This document shows, piece by piece, positions 62,081-64,000 of a stretch of 64,000 nucleotides of DNA (its first letter is position 1; the number at the start of each line of letters is the position of its first letter). This stretch comes from Phycisphaerales bacterium (GTDB lineage Bacteria; Planctomycetota; Phycisphaerae; Phycisphaerales; UBA1924). The DNA is taken from assembly GCA_029260375.1 (NCBI GenBank), contig JAJDDI010000048.1, positions 1-64,000 of the forward strand. Direction: 5' to 3'. The translations under genes and the position numbers were made by a program. Under the pieces are notes generated by a model. The model was not told the origin of the DNA. It ran no database searches and saw only the letters and a list, made by a program, of their open reading frames with translations.

Positions 62081-63328
62081 TCAAAAGCCCGCTGGGCCCC
62101 GCCGGGCGAGGTCCAGCAGCAGGCCCGCGTGCACCGGCGCGGCCCCCTGGCGCCCCGCGATGCACGCCCGCCCACGCCCCGCCAACACCCCCCGGGCGTC
62201 GGGGTCATCCAGCAGGCTCGCCAGTCGCCCGCGCAGGTCCCCGGACGCGACAACCTCGATCCCCCCGCCCTCGACCAAGGCGTGAACGATGGACTCGAAG
62301 TCACCGAAGCGCGGCCCGATGATCGTCGCAGCGCCAAGGGCGATGGGCTCGATTGGGTCCGACCCGTGCAGGTCGCCGAAGGACCGACCGACCACGACGA
62401 CGTCCGCGAGCTGGTAGAGCAGCCCGAGCTCGCCGATCGTGTCGAGCAGGAACCGGTCGCCGTCGCCCCGCTGGCCCGTCGATCGGCGGGCGCAGGGCGC
62501 CAGCGCGGCCGCAGCGTCCTCGAACCGGTCCGGCTTGCGCGGGGCGCACGCGAGCTGCGCCCCGGGCGGGCAGGCCTCGCGCAGCAGCGCCTCCTCGCCC
62601 GGACCGGTGCTGCCCGCGACGATCAACGGACGAGCCGGGTCGATGCCCAGCGCCTCGCGCAGAGCGCTGGCCTCGGCGCTGACCCCGGGCGCCGCTCCGG
62701 ACACGTCCCAGCTATCCCACTTCATCGAGCCCGTCACACGGCAGCGATCCTCGGGCACGCCCATCGCGACAAACCGCGCCGCGTACGCGTCGTCCTGCAC
62801 CGCCGCGACCTCGAGCGAGCGGAACATCCGCCCCACCGCCCACCGGAATCGGCGGTAGCCCTTGAACGATCGCTCGCTCAGGCGTCCGTTGATGACGCAC
62901 ACGGGCACTGCTCGCGTGCGGCACACGCGCAGAAAGTTGGGCCACAGCTCGAGTTCCACGAGCCCGACGCAGTCCGGGCGGACCGCGTCCATGAACCGGG
63001 ACACGCCCCACGAGAAATCGATCGGGTAGCGCACCACCTCGCAGGTGTCGGCGAACAACGCGCGTGCCCGGGCCAGGCCCGTGTCGGTGGTGGTCGAGAC
63101 GATGACGTCCGCCTCGGGCGTCAGCAGCGGGACAAGGGGTCGCAGGGCGTTGACCTCCCCCACCGAGACCGCGTGGAGCACGATGCGCGGGCGCCCGGTT
63201 GGCGCCCGGCCGCTGAGCATCGGCCCGACCTTGCCCATGCGCTGGGGCCAGCCCTCGCGCCGCTTCCGCGCCCAGAGCGGGGCACTGACGCCAGCGAGGA
63301 GGATGTACGCCAGGTCGAGTGCGTTCAT
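62081..63328 (-). CDS. waaA: 3-deoxy-D-manno-octulosonic acid transferase
   Basis: WaaA/KdtA adds Kdo to lipid A at the inner membrane. This 415-residue GT30 protein starts with a short hydrophobic anchor (ALDLAYILLAGVSAPLW), then VLHAVSVGEVNALRPLV with the family Gly-Glu, DVIVSTTTDTGLARA, VELELWPNFL, INGRLSERSFKGYRRF, CAPRKPDRFE and the nucleotide-sugar site ADVVVVGRSFGD...PIEPIALGAATIIG. The start at 63328 has GGAAGG before it; the frame further upstream only runs over tRNA-Val. Together with kdsA it shows an LPS-type outer membrane. Confidence 0.93.
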   Translation of the reverse strand: MNALDLAYILLAGVSAPLWARKRREGWPQRMGKVGPMLSGRAPTGRPRIVLHAVSVGEVNALRPLVPLLTPEADVIVSTTTDTGLARARALFADTCEVVRYPIDFSWGVSRFMDAVRPDCVGLVELELWPNFLRVCRTRAVPVCVINGRLSERSFKGYRRFRWAVGRMFRSLEVAAVQDDAYAARFVAMGVPEDRCRVTGSMKWDSWDVSGAAPGVSAEASALREALGIDPARPLIVAGSTGPGEEALLREACPPGAQLACAPRKPDRFEDAAAALAPCARRSTGQRGDGDRFLLDTIGELGLLYQLADVVVVGRSFGDLHGSDPIEPIALGAATIIGPRFGDFESIVHALVEGGGIEVVASGDLRGRLASLLDDPDARGVLAGRGRACIAGRQGAAPVHAGLLLDLARRGPAGF

Positions 63329-63356
63329 GGCCTTCCGTGCGGTCGCGACAAGCCAA

Positions 63357-63430
63357 TGGGCGGGGCGGGACTCGAACCCGCGACCCTTCGCGTGTAAGGC
63401 GAACGCTCTGGCCAACTGAGCTACCCGCCC
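63357..63430 (-). tRNA. tRNA-Val (anticodon TAC)
   Basis: The minus strand gives a 74-base cloverleaf: acceptor GGGCGGG/CCCGCCC, D arm GCTC...GAGC, anticodon loop CTTACAC (anticodon TAC) with stem TTCGC/GCGAA, T arm GCGGG-TTCGAGT-CCCGC. CCA is not encoded. Confidence 0.95.
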
Positions 63431-63488
63431 GGGCGACCAAGCCTACGCCGGCTCGGGCGGGCGTGAGCTGCGGGGCGGGCGCGGGGAC

Positions 63489-63494
63489 TACCGT
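63489..63494 (+). promoter_or_regulatory. -10-like TACCGT six bases before kdsA (leaderless candidate)
   Basis: TACCGT is followed by TGCCCC and the kdsA ATG at 63501, with no ribosome binding site between. The layout equals that before polX and the 5521 gene. Confidence 0.4.
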
Positions 63495-63500
63495 TGCCCC

Positions 63501-64000
63501 ATGAGCCGAAGCTGCAATGTCGGGGACGTCGCGATCGGGGCGGGGCGCCCGCTGGCGATCATCGCGGGCCCCTGCACGCTCGAATCGCCCGAGCTGGCCC
63601 TCGAGGTCGGGCGGGTCGTCAAGGACGCGTGCGAGGGCCTCGGGCTCTCGTTCATCTTCAAAGCCTCGTTCGACAAGGCCAACCGTACCAGCATTGCCTC
63701 GCCCCGGGGGCCGGGGCTCGAGAGCGGGCTGACCGCCCTCGCCCGCGTGCGCGACGAGCTGGGCGTGCCGGTGACGACGGACGTGCACACGCCCGAGCAG
63801 TGCGAGATCGCTGCGCGCGTCGTGGACATGCTGCAGATCCCCGCGTTCCTGTGCCGCCAGACGGACCTGCTGCTCGCGGCCGCCCAGGCGGCGGACCGGC
63901 ACGGGCGGGGCGTAAGCATCAAGAAAGGCCAGTTCCTCTCGCCCCAGGAGATGGGCGGGCCGGTGCGCAAGCTCGGCGAGGGGGGCGCCCACAACGTCCT
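63501..64000 (+). CDS. kdsA: 3-deoxy-8-phosphooctulonate synthase, 3'-truncated by the window edge
   Basis: KdsA condenses PEP with arabinose 5-phosphate to Kdo-8-phosphate. The visible 166 residues contain AIIAGPCTLESPELALEVG, the substrate motif FKASFDKANRTS, GVPVTTDVHTPEQ, MLQIPAFLCRQTDLLLAAA and SIKKGQFLSPQEMG, all conserved in the family. The metal-site position in IAGPC has Cys, as in metal-dependent class II enzymes, but more sequence would be needed. The gene continues beyond the window. It diverges from waaA across tRNA-Val. Confidence 0.95.
   Translation, partial: MSRSCNVGDVAIGAGRPLAIIAGPCTLESPELALEVGRVVKDACEGLGLSFIFKASFDKANRTSIASPRGPGLESGLTALARVRDELGVPVTTDVHTPEQCEIAARVVDMLQIPAFLCRQTDLLLAAAQAADRHGRGVSIKKGQFLSPQEMGGPVRKLGEGGAHNV

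Overview
The window looks like a chromosomal segment of a high-GC, Gram-negative planctomycete, most probably of the class Phycisphaerae. This is an inference from gene content: an alternative complex III plus caa3-type oxidase operon, a DUF1800/DUF1501 pair, a prepilin-like protein with the planctomycete H-X9-DG motif, system II cytochrome c maturation, Kdo (LPS core) genes and a prs/rplY/pth/rpsF/ssb/rplI operon. Almost all genes are ordinary chromosomal ones. No prophage, insertion sequence or CRISPR array was seen.

Layout. 1-9300 (+): 3' part of recG, a small HTH regulator with an overlapping small gene, polX, a prepilin-like H-X9-DG protein behind a palindromic operator, a secreted protein of unknown function, ffh, and an NTF2-like protein, with two long hairpin repeats. 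9300-12900: a small membrane protein, an AI-2E/PerM-type transporter, a Minf_1886-type protein, a 3-methyladenine glycosylase whose gene contains a hairpin repeat, and a VOC protein. 12900-18860 (-): ccsA and resB, then an amidohydrolase. 18980-19843 (+): an OmpA-type lipoprotein. 19970-37087 (-): a HupE-like/membrane-anchor pair, then (read 5' to 3') actABCDEF, a small membrane protein, SCO, coxB, coxA, coxC, coxD and a membrane protein, i.e. a complete menaquinol-to-oxygen electron transfer module. 37370-41874 (+): heme A synthase ctaA, diverging from that operon, then DUF1800 and DUF1501 genes. 41846-44106 (-): a compact operon of one small membrane protein plus four zinc-ribbon membrane proteins arranged as a duplicated two-gene unit. 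44225-46648: Mn-type superoxide dismutase and, divergently, a sigma-70 family factor behind a long leader. 46927-51793 (+): pilT, a membrane-anchored GspE-like protein with degenerate nucleotide-binding motifs, and a CvpA-like membrane protein with a large extracytoplasmic part. 51910-57211 (-): the glmU(N-terminal domain)-prs-rplY-pth-rpsF-ssb-tautomerase-rplI operon. 57253-64000: tRNA-Gln, a SWIM/SNF2 pair, tRNA-Lys, waaA (Kdo transferase), tRNA-Val and the start of kdsA (Kdo-8-phosphate synthase).

How the parts work together. CcsA/ResB attach heme to the c-type cytochromes (ActA, ActE, CoxB tail); SCO loads copper on CoxB; CtaA supplies heme A for CoxA; Act and Cox proteins form the respiratory chain. 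The most interesting unexplained items are the duplicated zinc-ribbon membrane cassette, the pilT/pseudo-GspE/CvpA-like operon, a recurring TANNNT-N6-start promoter layout suggesting leaderless transcripts, a shared TGAGAC-N3-GTCTCA operator, and an interspersed hairpin repeat that has entered a coding sequence.
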